Below are positions 1 through 10,395 of a stretch of DNA of 64,000 bases, piece after piece. Where the stretch lies: NCBI RefSeq assembly GCF_000708205.1, contig NW_014575556.1, positions 186,599 to 250,598 of the forward strand. Reading direction: 5' to 3'. This stretch comes from Mixia osmundae IAM 14324. Taxonomy: Eukaryota; Basidiomycota; Mixiomycetes; Mixiales; Mixiaceae. Every line of letters begins with the position of its first letter. The first letter of the stretch is position 1. The notes below the pieces were generated by a model. That model was not told the DNA's origin. It was given only the letters and a program-made list of their open reading frames with translations, and did no database searches. A program made the position numbers and the translations under genes.

Positions 1-310
1 TGGTCTCTCAAAGTCGACAAGCTCGCTTGGAGAGGAGGAAGATGAGGAGGATGTTGAGCCTGGCGATCTGCATGTCAGCGCGCATCTCAGCGGACATGCC
101 AAGGCACATACGCGGTTTACTGCTGAGATTCATTGGAGCTTCTTTGCTCGAAGTCCGAGTGTTGCGTCCTTTGCCAAAGGGCAGTACTACTGTAGGATCG
201 CCCGACATTGCAGATCTGCTCTCGCTGACGGTATCGCTATCGTGAAGAGCTTCTTTCATTTGGCCAGAGAGCTGTGCGCCGTCAAGCCTCACTTTGTTCG
301 ACGTCGTCAT
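1..310 (-). CDS. Hypothetical protein, N-terminal part, cut by window edge
   Basis: The ATG is at 310-308 on the minus strand. Exon 1 (310..112) is followed by a 52-nt intron (111..60) with donor GTATGT, a CTGAC branch-like site and an AG acceptor. Exon 2 (59..1) then stays open to the window edge and encodes a serine run followed by an acidic stretch (SPSELVDFERP). Without the intron the frame stops at 8. The protein start is hydrophilic and low in complexity, and I do not recognise a family. The gene is divergent from the NUFIP1-like gene, with about 460 bp between them. The splice model is an inference from consensus sites and frame. Confidence 0.55.
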
Positions 311-773
311 CGGAACAGAATGCGCCTCGCCCAGCGCGGGAGATCTACACGCCCTCGTGGCAAGTCAATAGAGGCGTCGAGTTCTTCGAGGCAATACAGT
401 CTTAGCGCTGCCAAAGAGACGAAATGTGGCTTGCGTGACGAGACGTGCACATGGGCGAGATCGCAAGTTCAGTGGCCCATCTGCACGAAGCCGACTCTCC
501 CGAATGCAGGTCAAGTGTACGCCACTGCCACAGAGCTGTATGACGCTGGGCTGGCGATCGAGAAATGTCGCGGAGACGCGAGACATCTTGCTGACGTGTA
601 GGAAGGCCCAGCGTGAGACATCATGATCATCCCTGGTGCGTGCACCCTGACATGAATTAAACTTGAATGGCCTACGGCGTCGATGAGTAGGACCTTGACA
701 AATCTGAGCATGACAATGCACTTTCGCCAGTATCTCCAGCCTCAGCTTGATTCTTGGTAGGCCTGAGTACGCG
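311..773. other. Divergent intergenic region
   Basis: This 463-bp stretch lies between two divergent start codons and must hold both promoters. Short open frames exist on both strands, but none shows recognisable protein features or clear splice sites. I see no RNA gene in it. Confidence 0.5.
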
Positions 774-2850
774 ATGGCGTCGGGCAACCCATTCATTGGG
801 CCCTACGGCTTTCAGCCGACGGGAAAACCGACTCGCAAGTTGCCAGCGTACCAGCCTCCATTACCGCCTGGCAGTGGCCCAGTGGCACCTTTGCCCCCGC
901 CAGGTGTAGCGCCGCCCGGCGGCTATACTGCGAGCGCCAACCTCACTTGGCACAACCCTGCTATTGCAAAGGCAGGCCAACAGACTGTGTCGGCTCCATC
1001 GACGCATCAGCAGCCAGTTGCGAGCCCGGCTTATGCTGCGCCTGTTCAGCCTGCGTATAATCAGTATGGCCACCCTGGAGCATACAATCAGCACATGGCA
1101 GTGCAGCAGCAGATCTGGGCAGCTCAGGCGGCTCATATGCAGCAGATGGCCTATTCGCTGCCAAGTCAGCCTGTGCCGCCTCAAGCGCCTGCTCAGACTC
1201 CGCCCTTGTCTAATGCACGAGTACCAATTGCCTGGCAGAATCCACGGCCACCACAGCAGTCTTATGTCTCGCCATCTTATGCCCAAGCGCAGCATAAGTT
1301 GCCTCTGCCGCCTCATTTAGTCCAATCAGCCCCTGCTGCCGGCGGACTAGCTTCACTGCCGCCCAAGCCGTTACACCTAGGACGACCAGACTCGCTACCA
1401 GCATGGGCATCCAAGCCCGTCAATCTGCCTCTGCCGCCTTCAGTGCCTCCATTTCCTAGTACGACGCCTGCAATGACGCATGGACTACCCGTCGCGCCGC
1501 ATCTCGCTTCGCAGGCAGGCAACTACAGCGACAAGAGCTCGCGCGGGCTACCCGCAGGCTTTGTGCGATGCAGTCAGCCATCGTGCTTCTACGCAGGTCC
1601 GGACAGCGAAGTAGAGATACACGAAGCAGATCGACATCTGATCTTTCGACCCGGGTCTCGTTGGGCTGCAAGGGAGCAAGCTACTCGCAGCAGACCGGAT
1701 GGACCGGCGGGATCACGAATCATGGGCATCAATGTTGCGCTCGATACGGAGGACAAGATCTCGCGATGGGTGGAGGAGCGCAAGAGCAGGTGGCCGAGTC
1801 AGCAACGTGCGGCTCAGAAGCAGGCACAGCAACGTGAAGCGGCGGAAGAAGCTGCTAGATCACCCCTTCATCCCGCGTTCAAGACAAGTCATACGCAGAG
1901 AGGTCGATCTGATCGTGGCCGGGGCAGAGGGTCCTTCAGAGGGCGAGAGGGTGCTTTTGGCGATCGCAATGGTCATCTGCACGATGAGCTGGACCATCGA
2001 GAAGATGGCCCGCCTGCTTCGAAGCGTCAGAGATTATCGGCTTCCCTCGAGCCTGCAGAGCCGTCTGTGCCCACGCCGCTCCTGCACGGGCTGCCAGCTA
2101 AACCTGTTGCTGCCATCGAGAGCGCCTCTCATCATTCAGCTGCTACGCGCACACCACGGAGGGAGCCGCTACGAAATCCCGCTGCAGCTCGACCACTGCA
2201 GAAAGTCAGCAGAGCAGACGAGGCCGTGGACGATCAGGGACCTGTTGCGGAGCCTGTGTCCGCCGAAGAGGTTATGCCTAGAGAGCCAGAGCAAGAAGCG
2301 GAAACAAAGGCACAGGACGAGCCAGTCATCGCCGCAACAGAAGCAGTGAGCGAGACAGCGTCACCTGCCAAGAAGAGGAAGAAGAAAAACAGGCGGAAGA
2401 AGCAAGCGAATGACGACAAGGCCGCATCGGAAGCACCGACCGAAGACGGCAGCACGAAGCTAGAAAGCGACGATGCACCTGAAGCTGAACCTGTGCGACG
2501 AACGGGCGACCAAGAGGTATCGAAACCTACGCGAGTACCACCACCGAACAAGCAGACGAAAAAACGCAAGGCTGGTCCGGCGACTGCCTTGACCCCTCAC
2601 AATCCGTTCAAGCAAGAAGGTCTGCTCAGCAAGGTACGCTTCACTCCGAGACGTGGTCGCCGCGCGCGTGGCTCATGCAAGAGGACAGCTACTGGAACGA
2701 GACATTGAGCATTCGCTCAGCGATCTCAGTCAGGCCATCGATTTCCTCGTCGCTAACGAGTTTTTGAGGGATGTCGAGTTGGTGCCGGGTGAAGCAGAAG
2801 AAGCAGGCAAGATCGAGGAAGTCCACTCTGAAAAGAGAGCAGAAGTATGA
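774..2850 (+). CDS. NUFIP1/Rsa1-like box C/D snoRNP assembly factor
   Basis: Exons 774..2633 and 2689..2850 give about 673 aa. The open frame extends upstream to 747, but the first ATG is 774. The first 250 residues are P/Q-rich. At about 265-290 there is a C2H2-like finger (CSQPSC, then H and H), followed by the conserved NUFIP1 block with IMGINVALDT and WVEERKSRWPS. RG-rich, acidic and basic low-complexity stretches follow. The 55-nt intron (GTACGC...ACAG) joins GLLSK to LLERDIEH and restores the C-terminal NUFIP1 motif (LLERDIEHSLSDLSQAIDFL). Family knowledge: NUFIP1/Rsa1 is a nuclear factor that helps assemble box C/D snoRNPs with the R2TP complex. The family call is strong; the P/Q-rich N-terminus tells little. 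Confidence 0.85.
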
Positions 2851-3070
2851 ACTGTGTGCTTGTATGATTATGCATGCATGCCACGAACGACGGCGAATGT
2901 CGTGCCAGGATGCAAAGTAAAGCCCGAGGGCGCGTGAACGCCACGCGATAGTAAATGTCGTACGGTGAAGCCACTGTCGGCCAAGCGTGCTCGCAGTGAG
3001 GCAACAATTCCGTGAGTCTGACCTGGCGGACGAGCGACTGAGCTCATCTGTTGCATCTGGCTCGCAGATC

Positions 3071-3794
3071 ATGAGCAGCAAAGTCGATTCTGTGCAGACG
3101 TTCGGCAAGAAGAAGACGGCCACTGCCGTCGCTCTCTGCAAGGTCAGTTCGAGTCTGTCCCGCCAGACGTAGGCCATGCTGACTGGATCTGCCTCCTCTC
3201 CCCAATCACTGCAATCCCAACGTTCACCTTTGTCCTGCTCTGTACTGTTTGTGTTCTGCTGCGATGGATCGATGCTCACCCGACACGACGTCCCCTTCGA
3301 CTTCTGTCAATTGACTGTGCTGCTGGCGTATGGGGACGGGATGGATAGGCCGGAAAGGGATTGATCAGAGTGAATGGCACACCGATCCACCTGATCGAGC
3401 CACAACTGCTGCGCTTCAAGGTCTACGAGCCAGTGCTAGTGCTCTACAACAAGGCCACCTCGAGCGGCGCCAACCCGTTCGAGTCGGTCGACATCCGCGT
3501 ACGAGTGACGGGAGGAGGTCACACTTCCCAAGTCTACGCCGTCCGTCAAGCTCTGGCAAAGGCGGTCGTGGCTTACACTGCCAAGTACCAAGACGCTGCC
3601 ACCTCGCTAGAACTCAAAAAGACCCTCATCGCTTACGACCGTACCCTGCTCGTTGCCGATCCCGTGCGTGTTGAGTATCGCCATGGGTGTATGATCACTG
3701 ATGACGAGTCTTTGTCCATGCGCAGAGACGCACAGAGCCAAAGAAGTTTGGTGGACCCGGTGCTCGTGCGAGATACCAAAAGTCGTACCGATGA
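3071..3794 (+). CDS. RPS16: 40S ribosomal protein S16 (uS9)
   Basis: Exons are 3071..3142, 3349..3663 and 3726..3794, giving 151 aa against about 143-146 in other eukaryotes. The sequence begins [20 protein letters not shown], continues [24 protein letters not shown]-type core ([20 protein letters not shown]) and [13 protein letters not shown], and ends RYQKSYR, the universal uS9 tail that reaches the P-site tRNA. Intron 1 is long for this window (206 nt, GTCAGT...TAG); intron 2 is 62 nt (GTGCGT...CAG). Both are phase 0. I looked for a snoRNA in intron 1 and found no convincing C/D boxes. Confidence 0.97.
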
Positions 3795-3980
3795 TCGTCT
3801 GCATGCTCACCTTGCGCGGTCATTGCTCTGTTGGCACGCTTGCTGCCGTCATTGCATCGTGATTGTACTCTCCAACGATGCTGGCCCTGAGATCCTGCCT
3901 CGCCCGCCCGCGCTTGAATCTTTGAATTGACGCGATCGACCCGACCAGCTTGCTTGCAGGCAGGCGAGCAGACGAGAAAG

Positions 3981-5111
3981 ATGACGGTGGCCTCTACCAG
4001 TGCGGCAAGGCTGCCACGATGTGCTTGCAGCAGAGTGCAGCACAGTCTGCGTGGACTGGCCACTCACGCCTCGCCTGCTCTGCCCGGTCAGAGCCCCAAT
4101 GCGCCTCAGGCGACGACACCTCAGAGAGCCACAAAAGTGTCTGCCAAGCATCGCGCACGGCCAGAAGGTGCCCTCCCCAGCTGTTCCTCGCATAAATGTC
4201 ATGCTGAAGCCACTCTGGTCGTGTCAGTGACTCTGCCTGAGCCCGTCCAACGACTCGAAGTCGTTCATCTGCCATTATCCTACTTTCCACCTTTGCCGCT
4301 CACCGCAGCCTCATCCCCGCCGGAACCTCATCTCGTCGCTCTACCTGCTCACCTGTTCAATGCGCCCAGCCGCAAGGACATCCTCCATCGATGTGTCGTT
4401 CACTATCTCGCCTCCAAACGACAGGGCACCCACTCTCAAAAGACGAGATCCGAAGTGGCCTACTCCGGCAGGAAACTCACCCCGCAAAAAGGCACAGGAA
4501 ACGCTCGAAAGGGAGACCGAGGTGCGCCTCACTTCCGAGGCGGCGGTGCAGCTTTTGCCGTCAAGCCGAGAGATTGGAGTATTGGCATCCAGCGAAAAGT
4601 CGTCGAGTTGGGGATCAGGACGGCTCTGAGCACTCGTTGGAGGAGTGGAGAGCTCAGCGTCATCGAGAGCGTCGGCTCGGGTATCACGGGCAAGACGAGA
4701 GAGCTCGCCAGCATGCTCTCCTTGGGATCTCAGCCAGCAACCGATCTCGTGACCCTCTCGGGCAATATCGAGCCTACAGAACCCCATACTGCCCTCACAG
4801 AGATGGGAACTCGACCTTTTGGCGAAGACATCCTGTTCATATTCGGTCGCTCCTTCTTTGATTCGGACGCCAATGACAGACTGGCGGCAAAGTTCCGCAG
4901 GGCGTCGGAGAATTTGCCCACTGTCGACCTTCGAGGCATTGACGATTTAGACGTCTACGCTCTCTTGCGTGCAGGCCGCGTTGTGCTCGATTTCGAAGCC
5001 GTAGAAGAGCTAGCCGACCGACTGGCTCCCGCTCATCTGTCTTTTGCCGAACTAGCAGAGCAAGACAACATCGAAGTCCTGCCGGGAGATGCTGAAGCAA
5101 GGCCAGCGTGA
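3981..5111 (+). CDS. Mitochondrial large-subunit ribosomal protein uL4m (YML6/MRPL4-like)
   Basis: A single frame from the ATG at 3981 encodes 376 aa. The N-terminus is rich in R, S, A and T and looks like a mitochondrial presequence. The uL4 core is clear: LFNAPSRKDILHRCVVHYLA, then RQGTHSQKTRSEVAYSGRK and PQKGTGNARKGDRGAPHFRG with GGGAAF, followed by the C-terminal half with VDLRGIDDLDVYALLRAGRV. This is the family pattern of ribosomal protein L4 (exit-tunnel protein). The extension and predicted targeting suggest the organellar form. The segment around residues 65-85 reads less like L4 and could hide an unmodelled short intron. The gene converges with the GT49 gene, with about 100 bp between stop codons. 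Confidence 0.87.
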   Translation: MTVASTSAARLPRCACSRVQHSLRGLATHASPALPGQSPNAPQATTPQRATKVSAKHRARPEGALPSCSSHKCHAEATLVVSVTLPEPVQRLEVVHLPLSYFPPLPLTAASSPPEPHLVALPAHLFNAPSRKDILHRCVVHYLASKRQGTHSQKTRSEVAYSGRKLTPQKGTGNARKGDRGAPHFRGGGAAFAVKPRDWSIGIQRKVVELGIRTALSTRWRSGELSVIESVGSGITGKTRELASMLSLGSQPATDLVTLSGNIEPTEPHTALTEMGTRPFGEDILFIFGRSFFDSDANDRLAAKFRRASENLPTVDLRGIDDLDVYALLRAGRVVLDFEAVEELADRLAPAHLSFAELAEQDNIEVLPGDAEARPA

Positions 5112-5212
5112 AGATCGTACATGCAATGCATACATACAGTGGTCCTGCGAGCCTGCGCAAATGTGCTCGAGAATAAAGATCGTACAGATGTGAGGTGAAT
5201 CGAGTGGTTCGA

Positions 5213-7226
5213 TCAGGTCGATGCAGTGATGAGTCGTTGTGCAGCCGCGCTGAAGCCTTTGATCTTTTTGCATTCCTGCATGAGATTCTTCGACTTGTCT
5301 GTTGCGATGTCACCCGAATCGACGAATTGGGTGAGTAATCTGAAGCAGAGTGATTCGCGATAATCGATGAACAGCTTGCGATTGTACCGTCGCTGTCAGC
5401 ATGGTCCGTTCGGGTCAGCGTCTCGACTGTTCAGAGCGTGCCCGGCTGACCTCGTGCTTTCGCGCTTTTTCTGCGTAGGCGTGGCTTTGATGGATGAGAA
5501 AGTCGTCCGGGAGGACCCAGAAGGAGACGCCGGAGAGGAAGAGCTCGTACAGACATGCAGCCTGTTCCCTGATCAGCTCAGGAACGGACTAGACGGTCTC
5601 TTGGGCTTACTTTATTGCCGCCATAGCCGATGAAACGTTCATCGCAGCTGTACCCTCCATCAGCTCCAGTGCAGCGCTTCAGAGCAAGCGCGTACTATGG
5701 CGTTCCTTCTCGCTTGTAGATGATGTAGGGTTCGTATGAATGCGTGTAGCCATGAACGCGATAGATCTCGCCCTCTTTAGATTCGTAAAACCGTGTGTAG
5801 TTTGTCGATCCGTGTCCGGGTGCCCAGGACTTGTGGAACATCCCGATCTTGCCTCCTTCGACCAGCTCGAGCAGATCCTGCGCAACAGGCTCTCTTGGTC
5901 ATTGTGCAAGGCTGATGATTCGAGAGGATCGCACCTTCTTCTCGGTCGGGAACGTTTTGGAATCGAGTCCGTCGACTTGTTTTGTGAATTCGAAAGCAGG
6001 CACGACAAAGGCTGCTGTACCCGCAGAGAGCTTGTCGATGATGTCTGGAGATGCGAGTATCCGATGACGAAAGTCGGTACAGATCCAAAAGTCGACATCC
6101 AGCATCATCACATAATCTGCCAATCATACAGACATCAGCTCCTGCGACGCAATGGTCAAGAGAAGAACGAGCCGGTTCTGGCAAAGTATTTGGCAACGTT
6201 GCGCCACATGTTGAATTGACGGTCAAAGTTGTCAATGACCAGATGGACATCGACCCAATTTTTCATCGCTTCGTGGCTCTCGTAGATGTCTCTTAGCGAG
6301 GTGAGCAGCTCTTCGCGTTCGGCGGGGATATTGACGACGTGGATACACACGCTCACCGGTCCTACTTCCTGTGTCAGCCCGCCACCCGGCAAAGATGCAA
6401 CGAACAAACCTTGGTACTTTTCGACGAGATCGGTAAGAACTTTGAAACGGTTCGCAGTGACGAGTGTAGTGATGGTGATGTCTCGCTTGTTGTCCTCTGC
6501 TCCGAGATCTCTCTGTGCTCTATAATAATAGGGTATGATCTTGCTGGGTTGTAGTGCTTCACCGAATGCTTTGGACAGGAAGAAATCCTCCGACATGGTC
6601 GTTTGCTCCTTTGTCATCTGGAAGAGCTCTCTCTCGCTCGCGAGTTCATCCTGCGAGCGTACAGACTCTGGCGAGTCTGCGCTGAGGTTGCGATGTGATC
6701 GCTCGTGATCGTTCGGATACCAGTCTATTGACGCCTTGCCCCACTCCACACCCTCGACAGGGTGGTAAGCGACAGATCGCTCTATTGTCGGCTGGGGAGT
6801 GGAGCCGATAGGCTTCTTGACAGAATGTGCAGCATGAGCGTGTGTAGCATGTCGACTGCTCGGTTTCCTCGTTGGCTTCTTGAGCGGCAGGAGCGTCCTG
6901 TTTGACGTTCTATTGACGAGCAAGTCGTCTGTCGTCGTTGGTGTGGGCGTCTCTGGCGATATGACAGGCTGGATGATTGTAGCATAGAACGTGTGTGTCA
7001 GTGCAGCGAACAGATAGAGTGTGAAAAGTGAGGCGAGTATCGACCTCGGTCTCTTCTTTGTCAGGCCTGCCGAGCTGGGCGTGGCCAACAAAGGAACAGA
7101 GAGATGTTCTTGCTGTGAGAGGAATGGACTCGCAGAGCCAGTGCCAAAGGCTGATCCTAGTGGAGACAGTTGTCCGGGGTGCAGTCCATCGTGCTTGTTG
7201 CCAGGTGTTAGTGTCTCGCCGACCAT
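5213..7226 (-). CDS. LARGE-type GT49 glycosyltransferase, type II membrane protein
   Basis: Six exons are modelled: 7226..6173, 6116..5935, 5877..5696, 5647..5611, 5561..5451 and 5392..5213, about 581 aa. A short cytosolic tail is followed by one signal-anchor at about 62-85, an S/T-rich stem and the GT49 catalytic part. DVD at 358-360 (in YVMMLDVDFW) is the metal-binding DxD. Further conserved blocks are FHKSWAPGHGSTNYTRF, SYEPYIIYKREGTPY, DERFIGYGGNK and FWVLPDDFLIHQSHAY. Family knowledge: GT49 enzymes include LARGE and B4GAT1, Golgi glucuronyl- or xylosyltransferases; the fungal substrate is unknown. The first junction has GC (GCTCGT) rather than GT at the donor, yet gives an exact ARTDYVMMLDVD join. 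The open frame starts with GTG at 7235; the first ATG is at 7226. Confidence 0.85.
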
Positions 7227-7512
7227 AGCGCACACGACAAGGCACGCGCTCAGTGTTGCTCGGCTGACTTACTTTCCTTGTGACCACCAGCGAGCGATGA
7301 TGTGCAGTGCGTGATCGACCAGCGAGTGTGTGACTCTGCTTGCTCAGGCCAGCCAAGCGAGGCCTTTGTGTGATGCGTGCGCAGTCTAGCCGGCCCAGGA
7401 ATTCGAAGCCCACAAAGTCAAACAGCGAGCACGCGCGCATAAAAGGCACGCGCCCTAGAATCTCTCACGCTTTCGGCGGCACAGAGCCCAGCCCCGAATC
7501 GCTAGAGTGCGC

Positions 7513-8949
7513 ATGCTGGCTGATGCAGCATCAGGTAGCAGCAGCGTCCTGTCGGATCATAGTGCGAGGTACTATGTGCCGCCACTGCGGTTTGAGCAGG
7601 TAGCACCGCAAGTCTACAGAGGCTCTCATCCCAAGCTCAAGAACTTGCCGTTCCTCGCGACTCTCCGCATACGCACCGTCCTCAGCTTTACGCCCGACGA
7701 TCCCGTCCTACTCAGCGAGTCCAAAGTAGATCGCCGCGTCAAGTCATGGCTTGGAGAGCAAGAGGCACGATCAGAGGGCGAGCATGTTGCGCCGGTTGCC
7801 CACAGACGGTGGTACAAGACGGACAGGATGAAGACAGAGATTGTCACTGTCAACAGAAGCCACGTGCGAGAAGCTTGTGAGGTGAGGACCGCTCAACCGG
7901 GATGAATGTCTGCAGCGAGTGTCTCATGAAGGAAGCAGTTGATGCTAGACAAGCGTAACCATCCAGTCTATCTGCACTGTCTGGACGGCGTCGATGTGAC
8001 GTCCATCGTCATTGCCTGCCTACGCAAGGTCATGATGTGGAACCTCGATTCGGTGTACAGTGAGATGACGCGCTTCCTGCGCTTGCCACCCACGACGCAA
8101 TCCAGACAATTCGTCTCTGACTTCCTCGCGTCACCACCTGCATCGCTAGGCAAGTCGGCTACCAACGTACCGCAGCTCCATCTCGTATTGCGAGGACCAA
8201 GCGAGTCAGCTACACCTCTGACGATCAAAGCAGATCCAGTGTCGCGATCTGGCTCTACTGTCGCCGTACAAGACGTAGACAGCAAATCTGCTCTCAGTAC
8301 AAAGACCAAGACGAGCAAAGATGGCGGTCCCTTGATGGTACCCGAACGCGCGTATAGACCCGCCTGGCTCTGGGGAGGCTATGCGACCCCAGCACAGTAT
8401 CTGACAGCAGCCGCTACTGTCTCTGACAAGACAAAAGAGACCGATCAGCGAGACGCTACGCCCACTCCGCCTCTGAAGCGACCGAGCGGATCGACCACAA
8501 CCCATTCGGGTACATCCAGCGATCAGTCTGCGCCCCAGCCGACACCGCTCACACATTTCATTGGTGAAGCGAGCGAAGTCAGGACACCTATAGCAGCTCA
8601 CTATCCTGATCTTGCGAACCCTGACGTGGTGCGGTCAAGGGGCCGTCAAATCAGCTCGGAGGCCGACTCGCTCCCTCAAGAAGCGAGCACGCCTCGCGCA
8701 AATAGTCGCATACCACCATATGAGGAGGATCGCATCTTTGCATCAGCTGGCGCTTCCACACAGGCCTCAGTGTCTACGAAGGATGACCGTGACCAAAAAC
8801 GATCTGCTGCGATAGCAAACCTATCTACAAACGCTGTACTCAGTCGACAGCTGCTTTACGAGCCGAATGGTGACGACGACGCTCAGGAAGATGACGAACG
8901 GACGATGCCTATCTCTCAAATGATCGATGCACTCGACCTGGGTATCTGA
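7513..8949 (+). CDS. OCA/Siw14-family tyrosine phosphatase-like protein, catalytic Arg replaced
   Basis: Exons 7513..7881 and 7939..8949 give about 459 aa (intron 57 nt, GTGAGG...GCAG). The N-terminal 170 residues carry the fungal OCA-type fold: YVPPLRFEQVAPQVYRGSHP, then NLPFLATLRIRTVLSF and NHPVYLHCLDGVDVTSIVIA, followed by CLRKVMMWNLDSVYSEMTRF. In active members the signature is HCxxGxxR; here Val stands at residue 143 in place of the Arg, so phosphatase activity is unlikely. The C-terminal 290 residues are S/T/P-rich and probably disordered. Family knowledge: yeast Oca proteins act in oxidant-induced cell-cycle arrest and inositol pyrophosphate metabolism, and several (Oca2, Oca4, Oca6) are thought inactive. 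Which paralogue this is cannot be told by eye. Confidence 0.85.
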
Positions 8950-9028
8950 CTCAATCATACTATTGTTGTAACATCACTGCAGTCAATCCGAGAGATCGTA
9001 AAATGTCCATTTGTATGTGTACAAGTCT

Positions 9029-10124
9029 CTATGCACAGAGGTATGCTCCCAAAGCTAGCAGAACGAGCGAAGCCGATGCTGAGCCAGCTTGCAAGCCACT
9101 CGCGCCATTGGTGGAGGCTTTCGAAGAAGACGTGTTCGAAGCCGTTGCAGCTCCCGAAGTAGACGAAGCGCTACCTGTCGCACTTGCAGAGGCACCCGCG
9201 AGTGTGGCGGTGTTGATCGAGCTCGTTGCCGCAGCGGTGAAAGTTGCTACGCCATTCTGAACGGTGAAGAAAGATGCCGCGATGAGGCTGCCAAGACCTG
9301 TTGATTGCACGTAGCTCTGCACGTACCAGTGGCCTGGACCTGAGTTGGGCGTGGTCAGATTGGTAGGCGCAGCAAAGGCAGAGGGTTGCGAGAACTGCGT
9401 GAGATGTGAGCGCGCTGACATATACCAAAGGAGTGGCAAACTTACCATAAGCCAAGCGTATCTGTGAGCGCCTTCGCCGGCATTCGGACCAGGACCAGCA
9501 TAGTTGGCTATGGGGCAAAGTCAGCCTTGCTCGTGAATGAGCGAGAGCAAGAGACGTACTGACGACATTGCCTGCAGAGGGGTTGAAGGCAATGCTTCCG
9601 TCGGCAGCTGCCGTACCGTTGAGTGTCAAGTAATTGACGAGGAAGTGACGGTAGTCGCCTTGAGGGTCAGGATCGCCGATAGCGGCCGCGTCCGCCAGCA
9701 TAAGAGTGTAGCGTGCATCTGAGCCTGTCAATGTCGAGGCCTGACCGCTAGCTGGCAACAAAGTGAACGAAGGAAGTTCGGCGACCTCTGTACTTGCAGG
9801 ATAAGCAGCGCATCCGACGTACGAGTGAGCACGAACCAGTGGCAGTGTAAGGATGTCCGTTGACAACGGCGCCTTGAGGGTAAACGACAGTGAGCAAAGC
9901 CTCTGGGGTAAAGTCGATACCGAAGCTGAGTGAATTGCCGATGGGAGTGACGAAGCCAGATGCCTGCACGAATATATCAGCAAGGACCTCATGGTACGGA
10001 AGGCTTGGCATGCCTCGTATTGTGCCTGGACAAGGGCAAGCTGCTCGGTAGTTGCCTGAGCGGCTGCCTGAGCGATGGCGCCCAAGATCAGACCAGCTGA
10101 GATGGTGTTGCGTGATGTTCTCAT
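9029..10124 (-). CDS. Secreted, probably GPI-anchored PEBP-family protein
   Basis: Five exons are modelled: 10124..10014, 9963..9837, 9787..9560, 9507..9446 and 9394..9029, giving 297 aa. A signal peptide (MRTSRNTISAGLILGAIAQA) precedes a phosphatidylethanolamine-binding-protein domain: SFGIDFTPEALLTVVYPQG, then YTLMLADAAAIGDPDPQGDY, RHFLVNYLTLNG and NAGEGAHRYAWLMFSQPSAF. An S/T/A-rich linker and a hydrophobic end (LVLLALGAYLCA) follow, as in GPI-anchored proteins. The first intron is best read with a GC donor (GAG|GCATGC); a weak GT donor upstream (CTT|GTCCAG) would shorten exon 1 by four to five codons and also keeps the frame. The other three junctions are canonical. Family knowledge: PEBPs bind lipids or inhibit proteases or kinases; the target is unknown here. 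Confidence 0.88.
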
Positions 10125-10395
10125 GATGTGTTGAGGCCTGTGAAGTGCTGGGGTGCGGACTTTGCGTCTTTTGCGAGTCGAGTGAACCAAGATCTGCATC
10201 GAGGACAACAAGACGCGTCGCTGTTGTTCTTTGACATTGCTAATGTCAATCTACGCGTCAGTTTCGACCACGCGGGTCGCTTTCGCTAGGGGATGGCTTG
10301 ATCGCCAGCGTATGGCCTGACAGGCCGTCTAGCTCTATCTGGTGCGCAAGACAAGCAGGGGCCGTCTGCATTTGCGGTCCTGTCGTCTAGACATT

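Noticed and set aside
2689-3279. A 196-codon minus-strand frame over the NUFIP1 end and uS9 start
   Set aside because: It overlaps the antisense of two well-supported genes and has no family features.
3143-3348. Possible snoRNA in the long uS9 intron
   Set aside because: No C box near the 5' end and no D box pair; length alone is not evidence.
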